A stretch of 64,000 nucleotides of DNA. Origin: Guyparkeria hydrothermalis (lineage in GTDB: Bacteria > Pseudomonadota > Gammaproteobacteria > Halothiobacillales > Halothiobacillaceae). The notes under the pieces are model-generated. The model saw only the letters and a program-made list of their open reading frames with translations, was not told where the DNA came from and made no database searches. How positions within the stretch are numbered: the first letter of the stretch is position 1; the number at the start of each line of letters is the position of its first letter. Positions 25,390-34,832 of this stretch are shown in pieces. Location: NCBI RefSeq assembly GCF_023555375.1, contig NZ_JAJSEE010000001.1:434001-498000 (forward strand), in the 5' to 3' direction. The translations under genes were made by a program, and so were the position numbers.

Positions 25390-27348
25390 ATGAAGGTCAA
25401 TCTCCCGGTCACCCAGCACAACGTCGACTACCCCGCGGACATGCAACTGATCTCGACCACGGACCTCAAGGGGCAGATCACCTACGTCAACCAGGACTTC
25501 ATCAAGGTCAGCGGCTACGCCTGGGACGAGCTCATCGGCCGACCGCACAACCTCATCCGCCACCCGGACATGCCCCCGGCCGCCTTCAAGGACCTCTGGC
25601 AGACCATCAAGGCCGGACGCGTCTGGCATCAACTGGTCAAGAATCGCTGCAAGAACGGCGATCACTACTGGGTGGATGCCTACGTCACGCCGGTCTACGC
25701 GGGCGACGAGATCGTCGGCTACCAGTCGATCCGCACCAAGCCAAGCGAGGCGGATATCGCCAAGGCCGAGGCCTGCTACCGCTGGATGAACGAGAAGAAG
25801 GTCGAATCGCTGCCGAAAAAGCGGCGACTGGCCGACCTGAGCCTGTTTCACGTCACGCTGGTCGTGTTGGGCCTGTTGGGACTGGTCCAGCTCAACGAGC
25901 TGCTGGCCCCCGACTGGATGAACGACGCCTTGGCCTCCTCCCTGCCGGTAATCGAGCTGTTGCTCACCGTCGGGCTGGGACTGCTGCTCTGGCGTGGTGT
26001 CTTCCGCCCGCTGGCCCTGACCAGCACCATCCTGCGGCGCATCGCCGGCGGCAAGCTGCGCCAGCCCATTCACGTCAGCGGCGAGAACGAGATCGGCCGG
26101 ATCAACCAGTCGGCCAAGTTGTTGCAGGCGCGCCTGAGCACCGTGTTCGGCCAGTTCACCGAGTCGGCGCTGTCGCTGACCGCCTCGGCCGACCAGCTCT
26201 CCGCCACCGGCGCGCAGACCTCGCAGCGCATGGACCAGCAGACCCGCGAGGTCGAACAGGTCGCCACGGCCATGAACGAGATGGCGCAGACGGTCGAGGA
26301 AGTCGCCCACAGTGCCGCGCGCACCGCGGAGACGGTCGAGCGGGCCGACCGCGAGGCCCACGGCGGCAAGGAACAGGTGCGGCGCACCCACGCGGCCGTC
26401 GAGGAACTCTCCGGCCAGTTCGAGCGCACGGCCGAGTCGATCGAGTCGCTGCGCGAGCACGGTGACCGGATCGACAGCATCATCCAGGTGATCGGCGGCA
26501 TCGCCGACCAGACCAACCTGCTCGCGCTCAACGCCGCCATCGAGGCGGCCCGTGCCGGCGAACACGGTCGCGGCTTTGCCGTGGTCGCCGAGGAGGTGCG
26601 CTCGCTGGCCAGCAAGACACAGGACTCGGCGGGCGAGATCCGCGAGATGATCGAGACGTTGCGCCAGGGCATCCAGTCGGCGGTCGACAGCGTCGAGCAG
26701 GGACGCGGGCGCATGGACGAGGTCGAACAGCAGGCCGGTGCCACCGACCGCGCGCTCGACTCGATCACCGAGGCGGTCGACGAGATCAGCCAGATGAGCA
26801 CGCAGATCGCCACCGCCACCGAACAGCAGAGCGCGGTGGCCGAGGAAATGAGCCGCAACATCACCTCGATCTCCGGCGAGACCGAGGAAACCACCGAGAA
26901 CAGCCGCGAGGTCGCCGACGCCGGCCAGGCGCTCTCGGCCATGGCCGCCGACCTGCAGGCACTGCTGGCCCAGTTCAATACCGACGCCAGCGCGACCTTC
27001 GACTTCGCCTCGGCCCGCGCCGCCCACCTGGCCTGGAAGACCCGCCTGCGCGCGTATCTCGCCGGTGACCACGACGCCCTGGATGCCGACAACATCGCCT
27101 CCGACCACGATTGCCAGCTGGGCCGCTGGTACTTCGGCCAGGGCAAGCGCAAGTACGGCGATCTGCCCGCCATGGCCGCGATCGAGGAACCGCACCGGCA
27201 GCTCCACCAGAAGGTCAAGCAGATCATCGACCTCGACCGCAACGGCGACAAGGCGCAGGCCGAGCGGGAACTGACCGCGGTCGACCGGCTATCCGACCGG
27301 ATCGTGAGCCTGCTCGACGAAGTCGAACGCGGCACGCAGGCCGCCTGA
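25390..27348 (+). CDS. Aer-like methyl-accepting chemotaxis receptor with PAS and CZB domains
   Basis: The 652-residue product has a PAS domain (about 15-120) with the Aer-type block [19 protein letters not shown], two membrane segments near 155-205, a HAMP-like region, and the MCP signalling tip ([19 protein letters not shown], near residue 380). A C-terminal CZB domain (about 540-640) has [13 protein letters not shown] and EEPHRQLHQ, supplying the His and Cys ligands for zinc. Aer-type PAS domains bind FAD and sense redox; CZB domains sense zinc or hypochlorous acid. GGAGGG lies 11 nt before the start. No other che gene is nearby. Confidence 0.92.
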   Translation: MKVNLPVTQHNVDYPADMQLISTTDLKGQITYVNQDFIKVSGYAWDELIGRPHNLIRHPDMPPAAFKDLWQTIKAGRVWHQLVKNRCKNGDHYWVDAYVTPVYAGDEIVGYQSIRTKPSEADIAKAEACYRWMNEKKVESLPKKRRLADLSLFHVTLVVLGLLGLVQLNELLAPDWMNDALASSLPVIELLLTVGLGLLLWRGVFRPLALTSTILRRIAGGKLRQPIHVSGENEIGRINQSAKLLQARLSTVFGQFTESALSLTASADQLSATGAQTSQRMDQQTREVEQVATAMNEMAQTVEEVAHSAARTAETVERADREAHGGKEQVRRTHAAVEELSGQFERTAESIESLREHGDRIDSIIQVIGGIADQTNLLALNAAIEAARAGEHGRGFAVVAEEVRSLASKTQDSAGEIREMIETLRQGIQSAVDSVEQGRGRMDEVEQQAGATDRALDSITEAVDEISQMSTQIATATEQQSAVAEEMSRNITSISGETEETTENSREVADAGQALSAMAADLQALLAQFNTDASATFDFASARAAHLAWKTRLRAYLAGDHDALDADNIASDHDCQLGRWYFGQGKRKYGDLPAMAAIEEPHRQLHQKVKQIIDLDRNGDKAQAERELTAVDRLSDRIVSLLDEVERGTQAA

Positions 27349-27428
27349 CCCGATTCGGGCCCGGCAGCAGCGCATTCGCGGCCACGCATGCTAAGGTCGC
27401 GGGGATTTACGCGGATTCACATTCACTC

Positions 27429-27466
27429 GGTCACGGACGACCCGCCCCCGTGGGACGTCCGTCACC
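27429..27466 (+). repeat. Imperfect hairpin in the BCCT gene leader
   Basis: GGTCACGGACGACCC (27429-27443) and GGGACGTCCGTCACC (27452-27466) pair at 13 of 15 positions around an 8-nt loop. The hairpin sits just ahead of the ribosome binding site (GAGGGA) of the carrier gene and could modulate its translation. It could also be a degenerate terminator of the upstream receptor gene, though it lacks a T-tract. Confidence 0.4.
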
Positions 27467-27481
27467 ACGAGGGACTTCCCC

Positions 27482-29059
27482 ATGAGCCAGACCTCGCCTT
27501 CCCGCCCCAGCAACGAAACGACCGCCGAAACCGGCCTGGCCCGGTTCGGCGACCCGCTGGTCCTGGTCCTGACCATCGGTTTCGTGATCGCCTTCATCGG
27601 CCTGTCCCTCTGGGACATGGACCGGGTAGCCGACGGCATCGGCACCGGCTTTGCCTGGACGGCACGGGTGCTGGGCTCCTACTTCCAGGCCTTCCTGCTA
27701 CTGACCTTCTTCATCGGCATCGGGGTTGCGCTGTCGCCGGCCGCCCGGGCAACGGTGGGTGACCTGGAACGGCCCGAGATGAGCACGTTCAAGTGGCTCT
27801 CGATCATCATGTGCACCCTGCTGGCCGGGGGCGGGGTGTTCTTCGCCGCGGGCGAGCCGGTCTACCACTTCCTGGTCACCCCACCGGCCTTCGACACCGA
27901 GGCGGGCACGGCCGAGGCGGTCGCCGGCGCGCTGGCGCAATCGTTCATGCATTGGGGCTTTCTCGCCTGGGCGGTGCTGGGTTCCCTGACGGCCGTGGTG
28001 CTGGCCTACGCGCACTACATCAAGGGCCAGCCGCTGCGCCCGCGCACCCTGCTCTACCCGGTCTTCGGCGAGCGCATCATGCGCGGCTGGTTCGGCGGCG
28101 TGGTCGACTCGTTCTGTGTGATCGCGGTGGTCGCCGGTACCGTCGGGCCGATCGGCTTTCTCGCCACGCAGTTGAGCTTCGGCCTGTCCGAGCTGTTCGG
28201 TGTGCCGGCGACCTTCGCCACCCAGCTGGGCATCCTCGCCTTCCTGGGCGTGATCTACATCACCTCGGCGGTCACCGGCGTGCACCGCGGCATCCAGTGG
28301 CTCAGCCGCTTCAACGTGCTGCTCGCGATCGCGATCGGCGCGGTGATCTTCGTCTTCGGCCCCACCCTGTTCCTGTTCAACGCCTACGTGCAGGGCATGG
28401 GCACCTACGTCTCGTCGTTCTTCGCGATGGCCACCATGACCGCCGAGACCGCGCCGGGCTGGTGGATGCAGTGGTGGACGGTGTTCTTCTTCGCCTGGTT
28501 CATCGGCTACGCGCCGCTGATGGCGGTATTCGTCGCGCGCATCTCGCGCGGGCGCACCATCCGCCAGATGATCCTGGCGGTCGCCGTGATGGCACCGATC
28601 GCCACCACCATCTGGTTCACCCTGCTGGGCGGCTCGGGCATCCACTACCAGTTGAACGGCGTGTTCGACCTGGCCGAACCCCTGAACAACTTCCAGTTCG
28701 ACGTGGCCACGCTCACCGTCGCCCAGGCCCTGCCGGGCGGCACCTGGATGGCCGCGGCGATCCTGCTGCTCACCCTGATCTTCGTCGCCACCACCGGCGA
28801 CTCCATGAGCTACTCGATCGCCATGGTCGGTTCGGGGCACGATGCCCCCCACCCGCTGATCCGCGCCTTCTGGGGCGGCGTGATGGCCGTGATGGCCGCC
28901 ATGCTCCTCTACATGGGCTCGGGGCAGATCAGCGTGCTCCAGCAGTTCATCGTCATCACCGCCATCCCGGTGTCGCTGATCCTGCTGCCGTCGCTGTGGA
29001 CCGGGCCGAAGACCGCCTACGCCATGGCGCGGGCGCAAAAGCTGCTCACCGAGGATTGA
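27482..29059 (+). CDS. BCCT family betaine/choline/carnitine-type transporter
   Basis: The 525-residue protein has about 12 transmembrane helices and the BCCT signature WWMQWWTVFFFAWFIGYAP near residue 330. BCCT carriers import compatible solutes such as glycine betaine, or ectoine, usually with Na+. A short 20-residue polar N-terminus and a short C-terminus are seen; the long cytoplasmic osmosensing tail of BetP is absent. GAGGGA precedes the start. The exact solute cannot be set from sequence, and no betaine synthesis gene is adjacent. Confidence 0.93.
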   Translation: MSQTSPSRPSNETTAETGLARFGDPLVLVLTIGFVIAFIGLSLWDMDRVADGIGTGFAWTARVLGSYFQAFLLLTFFIGIGVALSPAARATVGDLERPEMSTFKWLSIIMCTLLAGGGVFFAAGEPVYHFLVTPPAFDTEAGTAEAVAGALAQSFMHWGFLAWAVLGSLTAVVLAYAHYIKGQPLRPRTLLYPVFGERIMRGWFGGVVDSFCVIAVVAGTVGPIGFLATQLSFGLSELFGVPATFATQLGILAFLGVIYITSAVTGVHRGIQWLSRFNVLLAIAIGAVIFVFGPTLFLFNAYVQGMGTYVSSFFAMATMTAETAPGWWMQWWTVFFFAWFIGYAPLMAVFVARISRGRTIRQMILAVAVMAPIATTIWFTLLGGSGIHYQLNGVFDLAEPLNNFQFDVATLTVAQALPGGTWMAAAILLLTLIFVATTGDSMSYSIAMVGSGHDAPHPLIRAFWGGVMAVMAAMLLYMGSGQISVLQQFIVITAIPVSLILLPSLWTGPKTAYAMARAQKLLTED

Positions 29060-29127
29060 GCCGGCGTGGCGCGACGGGGCTGCCTATACTCCGGGCGGTG
29101 ACGCCCTGACCCCACTGGAGGAGCCCC

Positions 29128-29931
29128 ATGAAAACCACGCAAATGACTCGAAAGACCCTCTCCCTGTTGCCGGCCAGCCTGCTCGCCGCCGGCCTGGCTG
29201 CTCAGGGCCCTGCCCTGGCCGACAACCACGGTGGCAGCTGGGAACCCAGCGGCGAGGACATCGGCTACGAGGTCGGCAACGAGACCTTCGAGGGCTACCT
29301 CTCGCCGGCCGAGGGCGAGTCGCGCGGCACGGTGCTGGTCATCCACGACTGGGACGGCATCGACGACTACGAACGCCAGCGCGCCGACATGATCGCGGCG
29401 ATGGGCTTCGATGCCTTCGCCGTCGACCTCTACGGCGAGGGCAACCGTCCCCAGGAGACCGGCGCGAAGAAGGCGGAAACCCAGCGTCTCTACCAGGATC
29501 GCGAGCGCATGCAGACGCTCACGCGCGCCGGGCTGGAATTCGCCCGCCAGCAGGGCGTGGCCGAGGAGACCGTCGTGATGGGCTACTGCTTCGGCGGCGC
29601 GGTGGTCCTCGAGGCCGCACGCAACGGACTGGTCGACCAGGCGCGCGGTTTCGCCACCTTCCACGGCGGCCTCGGCACGCCGGAAGGCCAGAGCTGGTCC
29701 GATCCGGGCGCACCGATCCTGATCGCCCATGGCGGGGCCGACTCGATGATCTCGATGAACGACGTGGCCACGCTTTCCGGCGAGCTCGAGGACGTCGGGG
29801 CGACCTACACCATCGAGGTCTACTCGGGCGCCCCGCATGCCTTCACCGTGTTCGGCACCGGGGCCTACCAGGAACGCGCCGACCAGCAGTCCTGGACCGC
29901 GTTCACCGAACTGCTCGACCAGGCCTTCTGA
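29128..29931 (+). CDS. Dienelactone hydrolase family protein, periplasmic
   Basis: The 267-residue product has a signal peptide ending near ALA-DN (about residue 32), then an alpha/beta-hydrolase of the dienelactone hydrolase family. The nucleophile Cys is in MGYCFGGAVV near residue 150, with Asp and His in the GGADSM and GAPHAFT regions. It has a cytosolic paralogue at 54437-55171. The substrate is unknown. GGAGG is placed 7 nt before the ATG, and a TATACT hexamer at 29085-29090 may belong to its promoter. A strong terminator follows at 29956-29983. Confidence 0.88.
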   Translation: MKTTQMTRKTLSLLPASLLAAGLAAQGPALADNHGGSWEPSGEDIGYEVGNETFEGYLSPAEGESRGTVLVIHDWDGIDDYERQRADMIAAMGFDAFAVDLYGEGNRPQETGAKKAETQRLYQDRERMQTLTRAGLEFARQQGVAEETVVMGYCFGGAVVLEAARNGLVDQARGFATFHGGLGTPEGQSWSDPGAPILIAHGGADSMISMNDVATLSGELEDVGATYTIEVYSGAPHAFTVFGTGAYQERADQQSWTAFTELLDQAF

Positions 29932-29955
29932 GCCACGACCCTCACCCCGAGACGA

Positions 29956-29983
29956 GAAAGGCCCGACGCACGTCGGGCCTTTC
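29956..29983. terminator. Bidirectional rho-independent terminator
   Basis: GAAAGGCCCGACG and CGTCGGGCCTTTC form a perfect 13-bp stem with a 2-nt loop. A-rich and T-rich ends on both strands allow it to end both the plus-strand hydrolase gene and the converging minus-strand small gene. Confidence 0.85.
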
Positions 29984-30009
29984 TGCATTCAGGCGCGCGG
30001 CACGCCGGA

Positions 30010-30252
30010 TCAGGCGCGCTGCCACCAGCTGGTGCGCGACTTCAACTTCTCGATGTGCTGGCGCACCGCCCGCGAGGCGGCCGTCTGGATGATGGCCTCG
30101 CGCTGGAGCTTCGGCACCCCCTGGGCGTGCTCCCAGTGGGCCATCCGCTCGGCCAGGGCGGTCTTCAAGGGCTCGATCTCGACCGGATTGTGCTCGAGCC
30201 AGTCGAGGGCGAACTTGATGGCATCGCTGGTGAGTATCTCGCGATTGGTCAT
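30010..30252 (-). CDS. Small protein of unknown function (80 residues)
   Basis: I do not recognise this protein. It is soluble, mostly helical by composition, with charged stretches such as DWLEHNPVEIEPLKTAL and a basic end (KLKSRTSWWQRA). It has no signal peptide, membrane segment or Cys. It sits between a terminator on one side and the divergent dikinase-like gene on the other, and a GGAG lies about 12 nt upstream of its ATG. Balanced codon use suggests it is real. Confidence 0.6.
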   Translation of the reverse strand: MTNREILTSDAIKFALDWLEHNPVEIEPLKTALAERMAHWEHAQGVPKLQREAIIQTAASRAVRQHIEKLKSRTSWWQRA

Positions 30253-30508
30253 GGATCAGGGAACTCCGGTCAATGGGTCGGCTAACGGCATGCGGGTCGG
30301 GGAATTCCGAGCGTCCTTGATCGTCCCTTCGGCAAAACGGTTCGCATCCTACCGAATCAGGCGGTGAGACACACCCCTCGCCCCGACGTTCCCCCGATGA
30401 CGGTGCCGGGCATCGTTGCCATCGAACCGGATCAACCCGGCTAGACTGGTCGTGAGGGCGAACAGAACGCCCGGCGACCACGCCCCGGCACGGAGGAGCC
30501 CCGCAATC

Positions 30509-33505
30509 ATGTCCGGCCTTGTCACCTCGACACTCGCCCCGGCGAGACGCCCCCGTCGCGCGCCCCTCCGCGCCGCGGTGGTCGCGCTGGCCTTGTTGCT
30601 CCTCGGCTCCATGATCCCCGGCCAGGCGCCCCGCGCCGACGAGGCGGCGGCCGCGCCGAGCCTGGCGGAAATGCGCGACTGGATCGAGGCGATGAAGGCC
30701 GCCCCGCGCGGCCCCTTCACGCGGATTCGCTGGTTCTGCGAGGACGGCACGATCCTGCCGCCCCAACCCTTTGCCTGCCGGGCTCACGGCGGCGGCATCC
30801 AGCACGGCGAGTGGAGCGAGCGCACGCAGGCCATCCGCGCCCAGGGATACCCGCTCGCCACGCTGCTCGCCGAACTCGAGCCGGCCGACTATCTCGGCCC
30901 CGACGGGCAACATGAACGGCTCCGTCAGATCCTGATCGAGCGCTTCCTGGTGCGCGCCGACGACGGCTGGGTCTTCCGCCGCGCGCGCTACTACCGCGGC
31001 GCGATCCAGCTCGAGGACGAGACCCGCCAGTCGCGCGAGCTGTTGCTTGCCTTGGCCGACGATCCCTGGTGGCAAGCGCCCGACCGGTTCCTGCTGCTGC
31101 GCGAGGCCGTGCGCCTGCTGCCGGTCGATGGCGACCACCCCGCGGCCACCCGCGCCCGGGACCTTGCCATCGAGGTCGCCGAGGCCGACCCGGGCTTCCA
31201 GGAGCTGCGCATCAAGCTCCACGGCATGCCGGATGCCGGCGACATCCAGCGCGTGCGCGACTACGCGAAAGCCAACCGCGACCCGGCACTCGACGCCCCA
31301 CTGGCCGAGCTCGCCGGGGCGCTCGAGACGCTCTACGCGCCGCGAGCCGCGGTCGACCGCCTGCGCGCCCTGGGCGAACACGCCCCGGACGACCGCCTGC
31401 GCGGCGTACTGCTCGAGGCGGCGGACCGACTCGAGCACAGCGCCTCCCTGACCGATCGGCTGGCCGAAACCGGCCGGATCGCGGGCGCCCTGCGCGAACG
31501 CATCGAGACGAACACCCGTTCGCCGGCGGCAACCCTGCGCCTACTTCAGGCGAGCCTCGCCCTGGAACAGGAAGGCTTCGCAGTCGCCAGCCGGCTGGTC
31601 GAACGTAACGCGGACACGGCCGCCAGCCGCCGCGAGCAGCTGACGTGGCTCCGCGCCCTGGGCGAAAGCCTGTACGGCGCGGGCCTGCTGTCGGCACGCC
31701 AATGGCGGCATCTGGCCACCGCGATCGACGGACTGCTCGAGGGGCCATCACCACCCGCCTCGCGATACGCCACCGAACTGGCGTACCTCGCCCGCGTCCC
31801 CGGCTGGGCACAGCGCGCGCTCGGCTTTCATTTCGATCGTGCCATCGAGCGGTGGGCCGACCTGACGCCAATGGTCAGGCACTTCACCCCGGATCGCCTG
31901 CGCGACAGCCCGTTGCTTTTCTACAGCCGCCTGCTCGACGGCCTGCGCGACGATGCCGGCCGACTGACCGATACCCGACATCGTCTGTTCGGGGCGTCGC
32001 TCGCCACCGGGCTGCGCCCGCTCAATCCGGGCCTGGCCCGCGGCGTGCTGCACCTCCCCCCGGCCGATGGCGAACCGTTCGACCGTCAAGGCATCTATCT
32101 CCTCCCCGAGACCACCGCCACGCTGCCGCCGGTCGCCGGCATCCTCACCCGCGGCGAAGGCAACTCGCTCTCGCACGTCCAACTGCTCGCGCGCAACCTC
32201 GGCATTCCCAATGTGGTGGTCGAGGACGACCTGGTCGATCGCATCGAGGATCATGTCGGCGACCGGGTGGTGCTGGCCGTCAGCCCGGGCGGGCGCGTGG
32301 AGCTGGCACTCGACGGTCCCCGATGGCAACCGATAGCGGGCGACGGCGAACCCGCGACGGACCCGCCGATCGAGCCCGACTGGGACAAGCTCGACCTCGA
32401 CGCCACCGCCCTGCGCCGCCTGCACGACTTGCGTGCCGACGACTCCGGCCGGCAGGTGGGCCCGAAGGCGGCCAACCTCGGCGAGCTGGCGCACCACTAT
32501 CCCGAACAGGTCAGTGCCGGGCTGGCGATCCCGTTCGGCGTCTTCCGCGAGCTGGTCGAGCAGCCGATCGAACCCGGCGGGCCCAGCACGCTCGACTGGC
32601 TGGCCGGCGAATACCGGCAACTGCGCCAGATCGAGGACAGCGGGACACGTGAACGCGCCACCGCCGAGGTGCTCGAGCGCATGCGTCGCTGGCTCGCGAC
32701 GGCCGAGTTGCCCGGCGATTTCCGCGAGCGGTTGCGCGAGCGGCTGACCGAGACCTTCGGCTCGGCGGACACCGCCGGCGTGTTCGTGCGCAGCGACACC
32801 AACGTCGAGGACCTGCCCGGATTCACCGGCGCGGGGCTCAATCGCACCGTGGCCAACGTGGTCGGCTTCGAGGCGATCATCGGGTCCATCCGCGAGGTGT
32901 GGGCCTCGCCGTTCACCGAGCGCGCTTATGCCTGGCGCCAGGCCCACATGGAGGCGCCGGAACACGTCTACCCGGCGGTCCTGCTGCAAGCCACGGTGCC
33001 GGTGGACAAGTCGGGCGTATTGGTCACCACCGACCTCGACACTGGCAATCGGCAATGGCTGAGCATCGCGGCCAGCGAGGGGCTGGGCGGCGCGGTCGAG
33101 GGGCAGGCCGCCGAGGAATTGCGCGTCCACCGGGACAGCGGCGCCGTGCGCCTGCTCAGTCAGGCCACGGCCCCCACCCGGCTAGCCCCGGGCCCGGGGG
33201 GTGGCGTTCAGCGACTCCCCGCCGACGGCCCGTCGACCCTGCTTTCGTCGGCGGAGATCGACAAACTGCGCGCCCTGGCCGATGACGTCGAGGCACGCGG
33301 ATTGCTGGCGACCGATGCGACCGGCCAGCACCCGGTGGCCGACATCGAGTTCGGTTTCGTCGACGGTCGACTGGCCCTGTTCCAGATCCGCCCGTTGGTG
33401 GAAAACCGGCGTGCCCGCGCCGATGCCTACCTGGTTGCGCTGGACCGGCCGATCCTCGATACCGCGGGCGAATCGGTCGATCTAGCGCGCCCACCACGGC
33501 GATAA
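30509..33505 (+). CDS. Exported PPDK/glucan-dikinase-like protein (phospho-His plus ATP-grasp domains)
   Basis: From ATG at 30509 (GGAGGAG upstream) the 998-residue product begins with an Arg-rich n-region, a hydrophobic stretch (about 20-36) and a PRA/DE cleavage-like site, so it looks exported. A helical region of unknown function (45-500) is followed by a swivelling phospho-His domain with GEGNSLSHVQLLARNLGIP near residue 560, then a PPDK/PEP-synthase ATP-binding domain (about 650-980) with VGPKAANLGEL, VRSDTNVEDLPGFTGAGLN, WASPFTERAYAWR and a final FQIRPL. The His domain precedes the ATP domain, as in glucan water dikinases, and the C-terminal TIM barrel of PPDK is missing. All expected nucleotide-binding residues appear kept. 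Substrate and the source of ATP outside the cytosol are unknown. Confidence 0.82.
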   Translation: MSGLVTSTLAPARRPRRAPLRAAVVALALLLLGSMIPGQAPRADEAAAAPSLAEMRDWIEAMKAAPRGPFTRIRWFCEDGTILPPQPFACRAHGGGIQHGEWSERTQAIRAQGYPLATLLAELEPADYLGPDGQHERLRQILIERFLVRADDGWVFRRARYYRGAIQLEDETRQSRELLLALADDPWWQAPDRFLLLREAVRLLPVDGDHPAATRARDLAIEVAEADPGFQELRIKLHGMPDAGDIQRVRDYAKANRDPALDAPLAELAGALETLYAPRAAVDRLRALGEHAPDDRLRGVLLEAADRLEHSASLTDRLAETGRIAGALRERIETNTRSPAATLRLLQASLALEQEGFAVASRLVERNADTAASRREQLTWLRALGESLYGAGLLSARQWRHLATAIDGLLEGPSPPASRYATELAYLARVPGWAQRALGFHFDRAIERWADLTPMVRHFTPDRLRDSPLLFYSRLLDGLRDDAGRLTDTRHRLFGASLATGLRPLNPGLARGVLHLPPADGEPFDRQGIYLLPETTATLPPVAGILTRGEGNSLSHVQLLARNLGIPNVVVEDDLVDRIEDHVGDRVVLAVSPGGRVELALDGPRWQPIAGDGEPATDPPIEPDWDKLDLDATALRRLHDLRADDSGRQVGPKAANLGELAHHYPEQVSAGLAIPFGVFRELVEQPIEPGGPSTLDWLAGEYRQLRQIEDSGTRERATAEVLERMRRWLATAELPGDFRERLRERLTETFGSADTAGVFVRSDTNVEDLPGFTGAGLNRTVANVVGFEAIIGSIREVWASPFTERAYAWRQAHMEAPEHVYPAVLLQATVPVDKSGVLVTTDLDTGNRQWLSIAASEGLGGAVEGQAAEELRVHRDSGAVRLLSQATAPTRLAPGPGGGVQRLPADGPSTLLSSAEIDKLRALADDVEARGLLATDATGQHPVADIEFGFVDGRLALFQIRPLVENRRARADAYLVALDRPILDTAGESVDLARPPRR

Positions 33506-33550
33506 CACGACACGCGGCCGGAACCGGTTTCACTGGCCTATGCTCGAGAC

Positions 33551-34831
33551 ATGAACACCATCCGCACACCCGCCAAACCCACGGCAGCCATCGGCCTGGC
33601 AGCACTGCTCGCCGGCCTGGCCGTTGGCGGTGCCGCGCAGGCCTACCCCATCGATGCCGCCGATCAGACCGGCATCGAGCGCCTGGAAGGCTATCGCCTT
33701 GCGAGCCAGGGCGAGATCGCGGGCAACCGCCTGCCACCCGGGGCCCTGCTCGATCGCGACCAGATCCAACTGCGCCTGGCCGACCGGCCGGGCTTCGAGC
33801 TGCCCGCCAGCGACCCCGGGCTGACCCGCCGGGTGGTCGACCTGCTCGGGGCCGAGGCCTCCCGCTACAGCGTCAGCGTGCTCGAGATCAGCGACCCGGA
33901 CCGGCCGCGCTACGCCGAGCACAACGGCCTGACCAAACGCACGCCCGGCAGCGTCGGCAAGGTCATGCTGGTCACGGCCCTCTTGCAGGCGATCGCCGAC
34001 CGTCATCCCGAGGACATCGAGGCGCGCGAGCGCCTGCTGCGCGAGACGACGGTCACCGCCGACGCGTTCATCCAGTGGGACAGTCACACGGTGCCGTTCT
34101 GGGACGGGGAAAGGAAACGTTTCACGCGTCGCCCGCTGCGGGTCGGCGATACCGCGAATCTCTGGACCTACCTCGACTGGGCCCTGTCGGCCAGCTCGAA
34201 CGCCGCGGCCAGCGCCGTAATGAAGGAGTTGATGCTGCTTCACCACTTCGGCGAGGACTACCCGGTGCCGGTCGAGCGCGAGGCGGAGCTGTTCGACCGC
34301 CCACCGGCCGAACGGCGCGACATCCTGCTCGAGGCACTGGTCGATCCGATCGCGCGCAACGGGCTGGACACCGAGCAGCTGCGCCAGGGGGCGTTCTTCA
34401 CCAGCGGCGGCAAGGCACGGGTCTCGGGCACCAACAGCCTAAGCACCACCCGGGAGCTGATGCGACTACTGGTGAAGATGGAAAAGGGGGAGCTGGTCGA
34501 CGAGTGGTCGAGCCGGGAACTGAAACGCCTGCTGTACATGACGCAGCGGCGCATTCGCTACGCCTCGTCACCGGCACTCAGCGAGGCGGCGGTCTACTTC
34601 AAGTCCGGTTCGCTCTACAAGTGCGACCGGGAGGCGAATCCAGATTGCGGCAAGTACCGCGGCAACGTCTACAACTACATGCACTCGGTGGCGATCGTCG
34701 AGCACCCGGCCGGCGACCCGGAACGGGTCTACCTGGTGACGATGACCTCCAACGTGCTCAACGTGAACTCGGCGGTGGCCCACCAGACGTTCGCCACCCG
34801 CCTGCACCGTCTGCTGCAGGCCGGGGAGTGA
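33551..34831 (+). CDS. Periplasmic serine hydrolase, class A beta-lactamase-like (first paralogue)
   Basis: The 426-residue product has a signal peptide ending AAQA-YP (about residue 31). The serine-acylating fold is marked by SVGK (SxxK), SSNAA (SxN) and KSGS (KTG-like) motifs in order. It is longer than true class A beta-lactamases (about 290 residues), with an extra N-terminal region and insertions, so a D,D-peptidase or other amidase role is as likely as drug hydrolysis. It follows the dikinase-like gene by 45 bp on the same strand and shares a SDPDRPRYAEHNG block with the gene at 34833-35756, showing that the two are paralogues. Confidence 0.85.
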   Translation: MNTIRTPAKPTAAIGLAALLAGLAVGGAAQAYPIDAADQTGIERLEGYRLASQGEIAGNRLPPGALLDRDQIQLRLADRPGFELPASDPGLTRRVVDLLGAEASRYSVSVLEISDPDRPRYAEHNGLTKRTPGSVGKVMLVTALLQAIADRHPEDIEARERLLRETTVTADAFIQWDSHTVPFWDGERKRFTRRPLRVGDTANLWTYLDWALSASSNAAASAVMKELMLLHHFGEDYPVPVEREAELFDRPPAERRDILLEALVDPIARNGLDTEQLRQGAFFTSGGKARVSGTNSLSTTRELMRLLVKMEKGELVDEWSSRELKRLLYMTQRRIRYASSPALSEAAVYFKSGSLYKCDREANPDCGKYRGNVYNYMHSVAIVEHPAGDPERVYLVTMTSNVLNVNSAVAHQTFATRLHRLLQAGE

Positions 34832-34832
34832 G

